In this document: piece by piece, positions 33,855-45,813 of the stretch
Layout of the letters: every line of letters starts with the position of its first letter
Numbering within the stretch: the first letter of the stretch is position 1
Origin: Collybia mongolica
Taxonomy: Eukaryota; Basidiomycota; Agaricomycetes; Agaricales; Clitocybaceae
DNA: 64,000 nt
Assembly: GCA_013420905.1 (NCBI GenBank)
Contig: JAAXNY010000001.1
Location: 496,001-560,000, forward strand
Direction of reading: 5' to 3'
The notes under the pieces: generated by a model
The model's input: the letters and a program-made list of their open reading frames with translations, nothing else
Told to the model about the DNA's origin: nothing
Database searches by the model: none
Position numbers and translations under genes: made by a program

Positions 33855-35738
33855 TTAAGACGGGAGGGCTTCCACACAATCTATAGCAAGTCCACCTCGA
33901 GTGACATTGACCATGCGCCAGCCAGTGAGCTCGAAAAGCCCTTGGAACTGAGCAAGGGTGCGCTCTTGAGAATTGACCCAGACCATCATCTGCCGATAGG
34001 TTCGAAGTCAGAAATGGGGCCCGGTAGGCAGATAATAAAACACACAGCGATATCTCTTGAGTACGGCGTTTCGTTCGCAGACCCGAGGGACAATCCAGGT
34101 ATCCCACTATCCTTGACTTCAAACTCATCCGTGACAGGGCCTGTGTTGTCACAAGTATAAGAGATGACGGTGTCGAGAATTATCAACCGAGTAGTTGGCG
34201 TCGCTGCTTCGCGCAGGTGGGTTAAGAGCTTAACAGAGTACACATCGGACCAGTCGTGGATTACGTCCTTCAAAAGGAAGGCAGATGCATTCCGGATGGG
34301 CTGGGGTGTGAACATGTTATGAACTGTATATAAATTGTCAACTATGCTCTGGGAAACACAAGGTATGCAAACCTTGCAACTCGATTCGCTGCGAAATTAA
34401 AGCTTCGGGAAGTTCCTTCTCCCATAACTAAGGCTCAACGTTTAGACCGATTATGGTCGTGCAGTGACTAACCCACGCTTACTTTGACCGCTTGTTCAAT
34501 AACAACAGGAATATCCTGGACGATGACATGCAGTTGAGGGAAGGCCTTCAGTATTGCCATGGCCGAATATCCGACTCCCCCTCCAACATCGACGATAGGA
34601 TAATCCAAAGACAAAGATTTCCAATCAAATGCTAGTAAAGTCCACACGTAAGCACCTGAACAAATCTGAACATAATAACAGTATACCATCGGCGATAAAA
34701 TTTGGAGACTCCATTGAAGTATCTCCGTTTGTGATCATTCCAAATCGACGAAGTTCGTAGAGTTTTTCGGGTTGCGAATACCATTCCCAATATGACATAT
34801 CCGTTCCTAAGCCTCGTTGTATTGGCGCTTGATTGGCCTCAGCCGAATGGGAGGTCTTAGGATCTTTCATGTTCTCCAGCAAGTAAGCGGAGCCTTTATG
34901 GCAATCGGAGGTGCTTGGGCAGAACATCAGATGAAAGATCCATGATATAATTATGACTCGCGCACTATGTTTCTATCAGAGCGACAAAACCATTTGTTCT
35001 ATCGTATTTACTCTCCGGGCTTGAAGGTGATCAGAATGAGTGTTCACTGATTGAGTTCGGAGGGGTTTTACGTACTCTTGTAAAATGACATCAACTGGTT
35101 TCCCTGTATCCAACATCCCAGATATTCTGTTATGGGCAAAGACATCTGGTGTGACTTCACGGAAAATATGACGGTTAGCGAGATACCGGAGCAGCCGTGC
35201 TTGACAAGATATATTTAGTATGTACTGTCTGGGTATGCTAGAGATCCAAACGTACCGAGCTTCATGTCGTCTACCCCAGACTTCTCTGCGATAACTTTCG
35301 AATGGAGGCCCTGTTTGAATGTAAGTAAGCGTTATGGCCTTGATTGTATGCACGTGTATAAAGGACCTTAGGCCCAGCATCACGCAATATTTCCGGGACA
35401 TGGCACGTTACTGCGACCCTCAAAGCAGCAGATTTCAGATGCTATCAAGTGAATAAGTCTCTGAGGAGGTCTGAATGGATTTTACCCACGCCATTCGTAA
35501 CTTGGAAAATAGTCTCCTGTGGGGGCATTAAGGTCGCCGCGAGTTGGAGCGCGGCCGCAGTTATAATATTGATAGATTTCCTCGCGTCTTTGTGGAAACG
35601 AAACGCTTCAGAGTCCGGAGTAAATTTCTCGTCCAAGCGTGGAATATGTAAGTTATTTGCATTGCAAATTTGGACAAGGGAAGAGACGGTGTCCGAGATA
35701 AGATTGGAGAGCCCTGTGATATCAGCAGGATCGTACAT
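33855..35738 (-). CDS. O-methyltransferase, intact (OMT copy 3)
   Basis: Ten exons on the minus strand: 35738-35502, 35441-35367, 35310-35256, 35199-35076, 35019-34966, 34913-34687, 34631-34483, 34427-34373, 34323-34046, 33989-33855. Phases agree and the frame is open throughout, 462 residues. The family (Methyltransf_2, COMT-like) transfers a methyl group from SAM to a hydroxyl, usually of a small aromatic metabolite. An N-terminal dimerisation/winged-helix part (RYLANRHIFREVTPDVFAHN) is followed by SAM motif VDVGGGVG (residue about 270) and the catalytic-type VIHDWSD. It ends MVNVTRGGLAIDCVEALPS. Substrate unknown. It is the only intact member of a local family with the decayed copies at 10.7, 13.2 and 36.2 kb. 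The last intron uses donor GTGTGT after ATCGCT in all copies. Confidence 0.9.
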
Positions 35739-37032
35739 TGTGCAAGTGAAAGCCTTATAACAGATATTGGAGGGTGGATCGAGCTGTTAATGTTGACTTC
35801 CAACTTGAATTCGAAACCTTTTCATCTCCTTTATACTGACACGGGGGCACACCACCGGAGACGGACGGGTGTACGGCGAGGCCACCTTTACTCGTGCAAC
35901 GATGAAGTGCCATTGGACGGAATGTGATGCTTAAGTGGCCACAAAGAGTTCCTTTAAGGTGAAGATGAAGTCCAGATGGAGAGAAGTTTAGGCTCTTATC
36001 TGGAGACATCCGAACTTGGTTTAGTACAGCGGGCGTTGGGCCACAGAGTAGCACATAGTAACATGGCGAACAGAAGAATTAGAGTTTAGCGAGGTGTTTC
36101 TCCTGAGAAGTCAGGGGGTGGGGCGTCCAGCATTGGTAAGTCACCAGCCGAGGGAAGATAAAGACGTCTGTAAGGACAGCAGAGCTTCCACACGACCTAT
36201 GATGGCTATAGGCCCGCCCCATCTGACACTGACCATACGCCAGCCAGCCTAGAACTCAAGAAGCCCACGGATATGATCGGGAGTGTACTCCTGAGTATTG
36301 GACTGGACCCTCATCTGTTCAGAAATGCCTACGGCAAAACAGACCTACTCCTCCACATCTCTAATGTCAACGAAGAGACTCCGTTCAAAAATTCCCAGTC
36401 AAATCATAGATGGACGCTTAGGCATTGCAACGGACTTGGCACCCGTTATCGAAATTCCATTCGTCGCAACTCCAAAGACTATGTTTGAAGTGGCCGCCAA
36501 TAACCGCAAACTCGAAGTCTAGAACCCCCCTTCGTCCTACTCAGATACTGAGGTTGTGGCAGATATGGTCCTATAATATGATTTCTCGCATGATGGTGAG
36601 CCAATCCTTGGATGAAGAACGCATAAGAAGATTGAGCCTCTTTCGAAGTCCGAGTCCTCAGTGGTTTTCCGCGTGGCACGTGCCTAGAAATAGTTTCCAC
36701 GTGACGCGCCGCGTCTGCCAACTCAGACTGACGTCAATAAAACCCTATATTACTACCTATTACTCCTCATGATGCGCTAACGAGGTCCAAACAGACCTGT
36801 ATTACTTATGTAATGTAGTTGGCAAAATTTAATGCATTCCACTCCAGGATCCCTCAACAAATCCCTGCGGCGCCAATAGATAGATACTCTAAATAATCTA
36901 CATAAGCAGTGAACATGCCCACTTGGTTATACACATCGCACCAACTACTAAGAATAAAAACCTATGCTTCGATCTACCCTAGTCCCCGATTTCCCAAAAA
37001 GTGAAATTGACAACAAAGCGACTCAAACCTCC
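35739..37032. other. Intergenic, mostly anonymous, with an OMT fragment
   Basis: Apart from the OMT 3' remnant at about 36172-36314 no gene was seen. The plus-strand frames at 36273-36772 overlap each other in different frames and have no motif. Confidence 0.45.
36172..36314 (-). pseudogene. O-methyltransferase last-exon fragment
   Basis: On the minus strand, a splice-acceptor-like CAG is followed at 36314 by a diverged copy of the last OMT exon: MRVQ.NTQEYT...RGLLEF, an in-frame TAG, then GWRMVSV and GRVEALLS. It matches the last exon of the intact gene at 33989-33855. No upstream OMT exon was recognised beyond it. It is a relic of a fourth related copy. Confidence 0.75.
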
Positions 37033-38700
37033 CTATGGTGAGTCCTGGCCAGAGTAGGTGTCCATCATAGGAATGTGATCACTCTCATAGTGTGAGGAAT
37101 AGTCAAAGGGCTCCAGCTCCTCCCCGAGGTTCCCTATAGTGCGGGTCATGAACTTCATCGGGCCTCGGGGCACATATGTATCAGCTGCTCCTCTAGAGGG
37201 CAGGTCGGTAGACGAGCGGAGGTTAAGGACAAGGCGGGAGATCATAATGATTGTGATGAGTTGACTGAATGAAGCGCCGATGGCTTTCAAATCGTCGACT
37301 GCGAGCTGTCGTGGATTCGCGCCCGGTTTAGTATGTATAGCTTGGGAAAGGGAGTGGGACTGACGAAGAAAATGAGTGTGTTCATCAAGTTCGCTACGAA
37401 TATCACGAGAAAGTAGAGGAGGCCATCGCGGATAAAGATACGCATAATCCTACAGTTACACATTTCTTTAGTGTTAGATAAGGATACTCCTAACTCAGGC
37501 GACGCACGGTGTATTGTTAGATCGCTTGATGCAGTCCCGGGTACGCCACATCGTGAGGAAGAAAATAGTCGAGTCCGTAATTAAGGGGGTGGCCCATACA
37601 GCCGCTGAGACAGAAGTCAGTTGCGCCGGCCAGGAATGGATCAAACACTCCCTTACGGAATAATTTGCTTTTGCCTGTGAAGATGCACCCTGAAATTCCC
37701 TTCAGCTATATTTCGAAAGTACAGGGGTGGGCAGCATACCAACGAAACCAGGAGGCCGTGGAACAGCTGGCGAGTAAGATTAAACATGGACAGTTATCCC
37801 AGTGAACAGATATACTCACGAAACCCGAGCTTCATAGCGATGGACGACAAGATGATTTGTAGCGTCCACAACACCATCAACAACACCAACACTATTTTAC
37901 CCCGGTCATAGAGTGCATAGACGCGGAGGATCATAATGACTGTGCCATATTTAGCTGTCGATCTTGATCGAGGATTATCACAGTGCTTGACGTACGTTCG
38001 CAAACTATACTTAGAGGGCGTTACAGAACAGGCCTAGTGGGATGAAAACATAGGGAACGCACCTGCTATGAGGGCAACAGTCGAAGCGCCTTCGAAAGCC
38101 ACGAACCGTTCACATCTTGAAAATTCGCTATTCGTTATACTTCCGGCGGTTGGGTCTAAGAACTCACGCCTAAAAATAGAGGACTCAACATCAGGTCACT
38201 GGAAGGTCTAAACACTTACAGAACGTGTCCATATTGGATCATTAAAAGCTAAGGGCTTGATGAGAAACCACGCCTCTCGGTCATGCAAGGCAGATGCACC
38301 ATCGATTATGATAATGAACTGGAGAGGGGTGACATAACGATTTATGAGGAATAGAACGGCAGCCCCGGTGATCTTCCGCTTCCAAATTCGCTCAACCTGA
38401 CAAAAGATAATTTAAAGATCATCACGTTATGATTGAGTTTCGAGGATGACCTCTTCGGAAAAGGTCAGCACTGAAATCGGATGCGTTAACATCCCTATCA
38501 TGCCCGCGATAAATCAATCAACTGACATACCATGATCAAAAATCAAGACAACAAATGCCGCTATTTGGAAGTACTTTCCAGCCCGCCTGAAACGTATGCT
38601 TTGAGTATGGCCTGCTGGCGTCGATGCGATTGGGATTCCCGTACAGATGGAGGGCAGCCTCTGCCAACAGCTGGCCGCCAGATGGCATGGTGCCAGACAT
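37033..38700 (-). CDS. DUF6533 integral membrane protein, copy B
   Basis: Fourteen exons on the minus strand: 38700-38645, 38586-38531, 38470-38451, 38396-38300, 38248-38220, 38169-38168, 38115-38063, 38004-37996, 37939-37820, 37766-37740, 37689-37657, 37604-37508, 37449-37365, 37305-37033. They give 318 residues without a break. Landmarks are KYFQIAAFVVLIFDH, LTFSEEVERIWKRK, FLINRYVTPLQFIIII, CERFVAFEGASTVALIAVCE, LIMILRVYALYDR, FIRDGLLYFLVIFVANL and VDDLKAIGASFSQLI, as in DUF6533 proteins of about seven membrane helices. Exon lengths 1-13 are identical to copy A, including the 2-nt and 9-nt exons, while introns and sequence have diverged. Function unknown. Confidence 0.9.
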
Positions 38701-39300
38701 ACGTATCACCCAAGTAACGAAATGAGCGGTAGCAGTACCATGCAAGAAATTATTGCCATGTTTTTGATCTGACTATATATCGATGTTCCATCAGGGCGGC
38801 CCATCGGAGCTGTGTGCATGCAATACTAGTGCGCATACTAAGTGTACGGGGTCCTACTTAATTCACGGCTAACTGCGGGTCTCATATTTGAGGTTATTGA
38901 CCCGGCATTGACCAGTGAGAGCACAGGCGTTGCCGGTGAGTACACTTGAGTGGCATATAGTGGCGTTTTTTTCTGTCTCGGAAAGCTATTAAAGGCGTAA
39001 TTCGGCTCTCGGTTTCGTGAAACGAATGTCGTTAGGACGTTAATTTCGCGAAAGGGATGGGGGACCCCGGGTTCATTAGATGTCGTCTTCTAGGAGACAT
39101 CCACATGTTTTTCCAGGGATTTATCGAATCGACAGCCAAGTCATCAGATGATCCTTATCAGGCATTTTGGTGAATCCAGTTACCATAATGGGCCTGACGG
39201 GTTTCTGCCTGTTCACGGTACGGCGTACGGTGGATTACGAGGAGGTGCCACCATTTCATGATGGTGAGTGATTTAGCTTGTTTTCTGATATCTCAATTTA
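38701..39300. other. Intergenic, nothing confident
   Basis: Presumed upstream region of DUF6533 copy B (minus strand). Around 39150-39255 the plus strand reads protein-like (TGFCLFTVRRTVDYEEVPPFHD) before a GTGAGT donor and may be an exon of the fragment at 39301-39546. Confidence 0.35.
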
Positions 39301-39546
39301 GTTTTAGTTTGCGAGTTGGCATTTGTTCTATCAGATCCGAGCAGGACCGAATCCGATTACAACCACGCGCGCCACGCCACAGGCGACCCCAACACAGTAC
39401 ACTCATTCTCCAGATTCGGCATGGTTTCCCTTACCCATGGTCGCCTCACATGTTCCGCCTATGTCTCACTCGGTCTCGGACGGCTCGAAGTCCTTACTCA
39501 TAAGCGATTCGAAGGTGGTTCGGACATTTTCGTCAATTACAATTAG
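39301..39546 (+). CDS. Possible terminal exon of an unrecognised gene
   Basis: After a plausible acceptor (TTTTAG at about 39301-39307) the frame reads ELAFVLSDPSRTESDYNHA, then GMVSLTHGRLTCSAYVSLG, and ends IFVNYN at the TAG closing at 39546. The composition looks like real protein. An upstream exon may end at the donor near 39262. The stop lies 11 bp before the start codon of OMT copy 4 on the same strand, unusually close for two genes, so it is either a remnant or an overlapping transcript. Family not recognised. Confidence 0.35.
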   Translation, partial: VLVCELAFVLSDPSRTESDYNHARHATGDPNTVHSFSRFGMVSLTHGRLTCSAYVSLGLGRLEVLTHKRFEGGSDIFVNYN

Positions 39547-39557
39547 CCCACTTTATT

Positions 39558-41457
39558 ATGGATACACCCCACGGCCAGGTTTCTGCCCTCGTATCGCTCA
39601 TCGTGGATGCAGCCAAGGTCATTGAAGCGCAATACGCAGAGTCGTCAAAGCCATTTGTACCCTCCCTGGATGATACGAACCCTCATCCCCTCGAATCAGA
39701 CGTTCCCTCGCTGGAATTGAAGACTGCGATTCAGGCGCTCGAAGGAGCTTGTGCGCAACTCTGTGCGACGGTCGCGCGTCCTGGCCATACGATTCTAAAC
39801 GTGAGTTATCCTATCAAGAAAGGCCAGCAAACTACTCACGTACCTTCCACAGAAATGCATGAACGTGAGCCATTCCATCAACTGTCTACTCTCCCCATGC
39901 TAAACTCTTTCGCCAGATTTACGAACCAGCATGCCTCGAAGTCGTCCTGACCTTCAACATCCCCGACATCCTCCAAGAGACCCCAAGCGGGATGTCCATC
40001 TCTGATCTCGGGAAGAAAACAGGTATCCACCCGGCGAAACTCGGCAGAATCCTGCGGTATTTGGCGACGAAGCACATTTTCCGCGAAGGTACGCAGCTTC
40101 CACCTGTATGATTGTCAGAGCATTCGTTCAGACATGGATGTGGATAGTTACCCCGGATGTCTTTGCGAATAACCGTCTAAGCATGGAGCTCGTTTCGTCA
40201 AACCCTCTGTCCAGTCTCGCGATGCACTTGTGCGTGTCCCTCCCCCTTCCCCTTCACGTGGCCAAAGCCTCAGTGCTGACGGTTTCACCAGCGCGGACGA
40301 AAACAACAAATCAGCAGCCATGCTGACGGAGACGCTTTCTGACCCAGAATGGGGGCAATCGTACGCGCCCGAACACACATCGTTCAACAAATGGAGCAAA
40401 CACCCTGGGACCCTATTCTCCTGGTACGGAGGAGTACGTTCCCAATACCCATCACACTGTCTCGTACATCAGCTGACGCAGACGTAGGCCACGCCGGAAG
40501 GCGCCAAGCAGGGCGCGCGGTTTGGTATGGGTATGCTTGGCTGGGGCAAAACGGTTGATGCGAGTTCAGTGATTACAGGTAAACGTCACATGTGGGGCTG
40601 TATGTACCCCGGGGCTTTTGGAAATTGACATGAAGCTTGTGTGCGCATTTGTTCTATGTAGGTTTCCCTTGGGAATCGCTTGGTGATGGAGCGACCGTGT
40701 GCGATGTGGGTGGAGGGATTGGGACGATGACGATGCAGCTGGCAAAGGAGCACCCGAATCTGGCGTTGAAACTGCAGGATCTACCGGAACGCATCGAGCA
40801 GGCGCAGAATGAGGTGTGGCCGCGAGAGTGCCCGGAGGCTATCGAAGAACAACGGATCGAGTTCAAGGCGATGGATTTCTTGAGGGAGCCGCCGATCAAA
40901 GATTGTGACGTTTATTATGTGAGAATAGGTTTTCGTTGCCTTGATTAACGACTGGCTAACTTGTGATGTGGGCAGTTGAAGAATATCGTGTATGTACTTC
41001 CCTTTCACATCTTTGGATATTGCCAACTGAAAGTTTTTTTGTAGGCATGACTGGCCTGACAAAGCGGCGGTCGATATCCTCCGGAACGTCCGAGATGCGA
41101 TGAAGCCCTGCAGTCGTGTCCTTATCCGTACGTCCCTCTCCTTCCCTCTGCTCTCTACCTTTCCCAGAAAGCTAAGGCATGATTCCAGATGAATACGTCT
41201 TACAACGCGCAGACCGCGTAACCGAAGGTGACTCCCCATTCGAACAGGCGCCCGAACCACTACTCCCGAACTACGGCGTTGGGCGGATTCGGCAGTACGC
41301 GCTCGACCTGGACATGATGGTGATGCTGAACAGCCAAGAACGTCGTCTCGAGGAGTTCATCGCGCTAGGAGAGGCAGCCGGGCTGGCCTTTGTCAAGCTG
41401 TGGAACTTTGGTGAAATGAGCGCAGCAGAGTTCCGCCTTGCTGCAGCTGAGCAGTGA
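39558..41457 (+). CDS. O-methyltransferase, intact, second subtype (OMT copy 4)
   Basis: Ten exons: 39558-39800, 39853-39864, 39917-40088, 40148-40229, 40292-40433, 40488-40578, 40662-40918, 40976-40989, 41045-41127, 41189-41457; 454 residues, all phases matching. Exons 2 and 8 are 12 and 14 nt. It is a COMT-like SAM-dependent O-methyltransferase: N-terminal dimerisation part with LGRILRYLATKHIFREV, SAM motif CDVGGGIG (residue about 261), LQDLPERIEQA, KNIVHDWPD with the catalytic-type His, and a MMVMLNSQERRLEEF helix near the end. The family usually methylates aromatic hydroxyls; the substrate is not predictable. It differs from OMT copy 3 in exon structure and sequence, so it is an older paralogue rather than part of the recent decay series. 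Confidence 0.92.
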
Positions 41458-41649
41458 TGGCGATGGTGATGTATGGTATAATCTACATGTAACAAATACG
41501 CAACAGATTAGGATCTATCTATAACTACAATATACAATGACATTTTCTTTCTCTCTGTCTGTGTGTGTGTGTGTACCTTACATTTCGTCTACTCGGTAGA
41601 CAATTATGTATTCGGGATTCCGGATGTGAAGATAATGATGCAGTCAAGA

Positions 41650-44114
41650 CTACTCAGCAACTTCAAGGTCCCTTGCCGTGCCGTTGACGACGACTTCTTC
41701 GACGGTGATTTCGTTCCTGAGCTCGGCTTCACTGATCATAGAATCGGCGGGATGGGGAGGCCGGAAGTTGGCGCTCTGATAGTCAAGTTGCTCGAGCATG
41801 ACATTTCGACCGGATGCTGCAGCAACGAAGCCCAGGAAGGGCGGCGATGGGTTCAACGGCCGAGTGCAAAACTCCGGGTGAGCCTGAAGTCCGACAAAGA
41901 ACGGATGATCTGAACACACAAACACACAGGCATTCTATCAGCAAAGCAACACGACAACGCGAGGGCATACAGGAAATCCTACCTGGTAACTCCAACACCT
42001 GCATCCGCTCCCCCTTCTCGTCCTTGCCCGCAAACACAAGCCCAGACTCGGCGAGCTGCGTGACGTACTTCGGGTTCACCTCGTACCGGTGCCTATGCCT
42101 CTCCCAGATCTTCGCCGCCCCGCCGTACAGCTTCCGCACTCGCGACCACGTCTCTGTGCCGTTCTCGAATACAGTGGGCCGGAGCCCCAGGCGCATCGTG
42201 CCCCCCATATGCGTCTTCGATATCTCCGGCATGAAGATGACGACGGGGTGCTTCGCGTCGGGTGTGAATTCCGTCGAAGTCGCATCTGTGCCGTGTGGAT
42301 GTTATCAGCTAGGGGAGCTGATGTATTAGGGGGTCGGCATACCTGAGATATCGAGGACGTCCCGCGCCCATTCGACTACGGCAAGTTGGAAACCGAGACA
42401 GATCCCGAGGAAGGGGATTTTCTGCTCCCGGGCGTATTTGATGGCTAACATCATACCTTCCGTCCCGCGCTGGCCGAATCCACCTGGTACAAGAATGCCT
42501 CTGGGGATGAAGTAAGAAACGGTCAAGACCAGGAGGGAAAACGGCGGTTCATACCCGGCACCGACCACCGCCCGCCAGGCGTCGTGGTATCTGGCGGGCG
42601 CGGCTTCTTGTGTCTCCGGTTCGAGGTCTGATGATTCTACCCACTACCATAGCCATATTCAGGACAGATTGGCAATATTGAAATCCGGCGAACCAACCTG
42701 GATGATGAGCTTTCGGTGTACCCGGAAAGCCGAATGCTCGAGGGCCTTTGTGACGGACATATAAGAGTCTTTGAGGTCTGTATATTTCCCAACCAGAGCA
42801 ATAGTCACGGTATCGAACAACCGCTCCTGACTGAGAACGATACATGAGACGTTATTTTGTGGCGTAGAAAAAGCCCAACCTACCCAGTTGTAAGGTCCTT
42901 CCATCGTTTACCCAGCGATGCACCCTTTTCAGACATCTCCTTCGTAATCGTCACCTTGTCCAGGTTGAGCCGTTTACGCAGGTACTGCACAATGCCTTGC
43001 GATTGCAGAAGCAATGGGACATGGTATACGGACGTGACGTCATGTACCCCGAAGACTTGTTCAGAGGAAACATGACAGAACATGGATATTTTGGCCTTGG
43101 TATCGGGACGTAAGGGTTGGGCGATAAGGAGGCGGCACGCGATCTGTGTCGAGTAATTTAACCTCTGAGGAGATTGGTTTAAAGAAAAACTATCTCACCA
43201 GGTCAGGCAGGAGACCAAGGCCCCGGAGGGAGTGCACCGTCGTTTGCGTGGGCTTTGTTTTCTGCTCGCCGTGGAGATCCGGGACCAGCGAGACGTGGAT
43301 TAGAGCAAAGTTGTCATAGCCCACCCTGAACTGGAACTGCCGCATAGCCTCCACAAATGGTGCAGACTCGATGTCACCGACGGTCCCTCCGAGCTGTGCG
43401 GCGCGAGGGTAAGATCTGCCTAGATCGAAGAGGAAACGAACAACACCTCAACGATGCAGACGTCGGGCTCCTCTCCGGACTCGTCTACGGGGATTTTGGA
43501 TACGCGCTCGATCCAGTCTTGGATGGCGTTCGTAACGTGGGGTACTATCTATTGGTATGGCTCAGCAAAATTGTGGCATGCGACTGCCAGTGAAAGAACT
43601 TACTTGCACCGTTTTACCGAGATACTCCCCTTTTCTCTGAAAAGCAGAACTTGGGTTCACGCCTTTTCACTATGCCTACAGAAACTCACCTCTTTCTCAA
43701 TGACCTCCCTGTAGATTTTACCGGTTGTGATATTATTATCACGAGATAACGTCACATTGAGGTATCGTTCGTAGTTTCCGAGGTCGAGATCGACTTCTCC
43801 GCCATCATTAAGGACATACACCTCGCCTGCGTTCAATCGTTCCCTGATCAGAGCTGAACCAGAGGCCCCCCGACGTTATCTCCAATTCTCACCGTGTTCC
43901 GTGGGTCTCATAGTCCCAGCATCTATGTTCATATAAGGATCGATCTTGATAGCCGTGACCTTTAATCCCGTCGTTTTCAGCAACAGGCCGGTCGATGAAG
44001 CTAACATACTCCAGATTAACAACTTTGCGATTGAGCACCAGATGCCATCGTACCAATTACACCCTTCCCGATGCCGCTGACCACACCTCCAGAGACTACG
44101 ATGTACTTGGTCAT
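41650..44114 (-). CDS. URA7: CTP synthase
   Basis: Twelve exons on the minus strand: 44114-44054, 44000-43893, 43826-43690, 43636-43604, 43548-43447, 43393-43199, 43143-42884, 42830-42698, 42643-42555, 42500-42343, 42285-41983, 41909-41650; 612 residues. The enzyme makes CTP from UTP, ATP and glutamine. The N-terminal synthetase domain opens [19 protein letters not shown] (P-loop) and contains [14 protein letters not shown] and [14 protein letters not shown]. The glutamine amidotransferase domain has [16 protein letters not shown] (nucleophile Cys about 407) and AHPE (His about 537, Glu about 539), so the triad is complete. The gene name follows yeast (URA7/URA8 are equivalent). A LINE is inserted about 370 bp upstream of the start codon. 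Confidence 0.97.
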
Positions 44115-44465
44115 GGTTCTTCGGATGTGAGATTCAGAAGACAAAGGGACACCCAAGAGCTATCTACTCTTGAATGGAACGGGGGGGAAAGAAATGAAAT
44201 TTTGAGGCGCGCCAAACGCGTCCAAATCCGTGCACAGCCACGGATCTTGTATCGTGATTCGCGGGACCGGTTCCGACAGTAAATTTTCAGAAAGCCGAGA
44301 TCGAAGATGATCTGGCCACATGGCAGACAAAGAGCTCCAGGCAGTGCACGACGGAGGATGAAAGGTAGCCTATGTTAGGATGAGAAAGATCCAAGAAGAG
44401 AGAAGTTCCAGAAGTATCCAGATGAAGCACCAGAATGACCACAACAGATGTATTGGCAACAGTAA
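44115..44465. promoter_or_regulatory. CTP synthase upstream region, shortened by a LINE insertion
   Basis: This is the 350 bp left between the CTP synthase start codon and the LINE target duplication. No gene is seen. The promoter is presumed to lie here by position only; no core element stands out. Confidence 0.4.
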
Positions 44466-44479
44466 AGTTAAGTCTAGTC

Positions 44480-45813
44480 TTTTTTTTTTTTTTTTTTTCC
44501 CTCAACACTTTTATATACCACCATACACTAGTACAGTTGCAGTCACGTGTAAACGTAGTTAGATAAACGGATAGGAATATGGCGCATAAAGGCCATCATA
44601 TGTGGCAGGATTGGATTGCCCTCCCATTGCTGGGAAAAGCATTTGGGGTATTGGTCCCTGTGAGGGGGCTGGGTAATAGACCCATAAGGGACTAAGGACA
44701 AGAGTTGTTGCAGAGGGGACTGCCCCCCGCACTTCTTAATCCATTTAATAAGTGGTTAGTGCAGCCACTTTCTCGCACCCGGTTCATAGGGGGGTACACC
44801 CCCCGGAAGGCCTCCCAAGGGAAGCCTGACTTAGTCCTGAGGGACCTGGCACGTGCATGTACACTCACCCGAAGGCGTTTGACCTGGTATCGAGGATACC
44901 ATCCAACAAGCACCCACTTACCTCCAGGTACTCCTGCTCTATTCTACGTGCGGTTCCTGGAAGATGCCAAAGGCAGCCGGGTTATCATGTAGGAAGTTGC
45001 TAACCCAGACAAGGGTTAGTTTTCTCCCGGGGCATTCTGCCTGCTCATAAAGTGGGCAGTACCTGAACACATGATTGATGGTCTCCTTTCCAAGCCCACA
45101 GTTGCACATGTATGTCTCCTTCTCCTTCAGGAAACATTGCCTGTAAGCGCCAATTGGCGCGTGCCCAGTGAGGGCCCATGCTAGCCAGATGGTTATGTTG
45201 GTCTCCATAGAAATCTTTCCTATCCAAGTCCCCCCTTTCAGGTGGCTTGGCATTAGTTGCTTTCCATGTTCATGGAGGTGCAGGAAATTTGCTCCTATGT
45301 ACTCCTTCTGCCTGGCCAAAATGCTCCAAGCATCTGTCATACGTAGGACAGCATTAGCCCTTGCTTTTGCAAGGGTTGTGTGTTTTACTTCCCCATGTGC
45401 CACCTCTAGTCTCGTGGTAGCTTCGTGGGTGTAAAGGTGTTCCCTGACTTCACATGCTTTTGGCATGTGATGTAGTGTAATTGTGGCATTTGGTTTGATA
45501 GTTAACCATAATGCAAGCTTTGACATCACATTGACAGCTGATTTGTGCCGTGTGGTGTGATGGGTCCAGGACCAATTTGATTGCATTCACAGAGTCTGAG
45601 AAGACATCTATTTTAGATGTGTCCAAATTTGGGATACTGAAGGCCTCGTCTATCCCTCAGTAGATAGCAAAGGCTTCTGCATTGTCTGACATGGCATCTC
45701 CACATGGGGCAGAACCACTGTAAAGTGACCCACCTCCCCAAACTCTCCAAGCACCAGTGGCTTGGAGGTCTGGGTGATGTGGCACTGACCCGTCACATAT
45801 GATGGCAATATGC
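44480..45813 (-). mobile_element. 5'-truncated LINE (non-LTR retrotransposon) with RNase H remnant
   Basis: The element is in minus orientation. A run of 20 T at 44480-44499 is its poly(A) tail. The 14-15 bp sequence AGTTAAGTCTAGTCT occurs at 44466-44480 and again at 45814-45828, an exact target-site duplication. The longest frame (45586-44939) includes GKISMETNITIWLAWALTGHAPIGAY and CNCGLGKETINHVFRYCPLY, the RNase H end and zinc-knuckle-like region of Tad1-type fungal LINEs. Upstream, NAEAFAIY and IDVFSDSVNAIKLVLD of the RNase H fold are separated by an in-frame TGA near 45655 and a one-base frameshift near 45550. Reverse transcriptase and ORF1 are absent, so it is a dead insertion, but the intact duplication suggests it is fairly young. 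Confidence 0.88.

Noticed and set aside
13930..34050. Apparent splice-donor mutation GT to AT after TCAAGA in OMT copies 2 and 3 (GTATCG in copy 1, ATATCG in the others)
   Set aside because: The donor actually used is the next GTGTGT, six bases further on, which is the same in all three copies and keeps the frame (phase 0 into MMVWVN). The change is an ordinary coding substitution (Gly to Asp).
10704..38700. OMT plus DUF6533 on the plus strand and again on the minus strand as one large inverted duplication
   Set aside because: The order differs (OMT then DUF6533 on the plus strand, DUF6533 then OMT reading the minus strand), and the intervening genes do not match.
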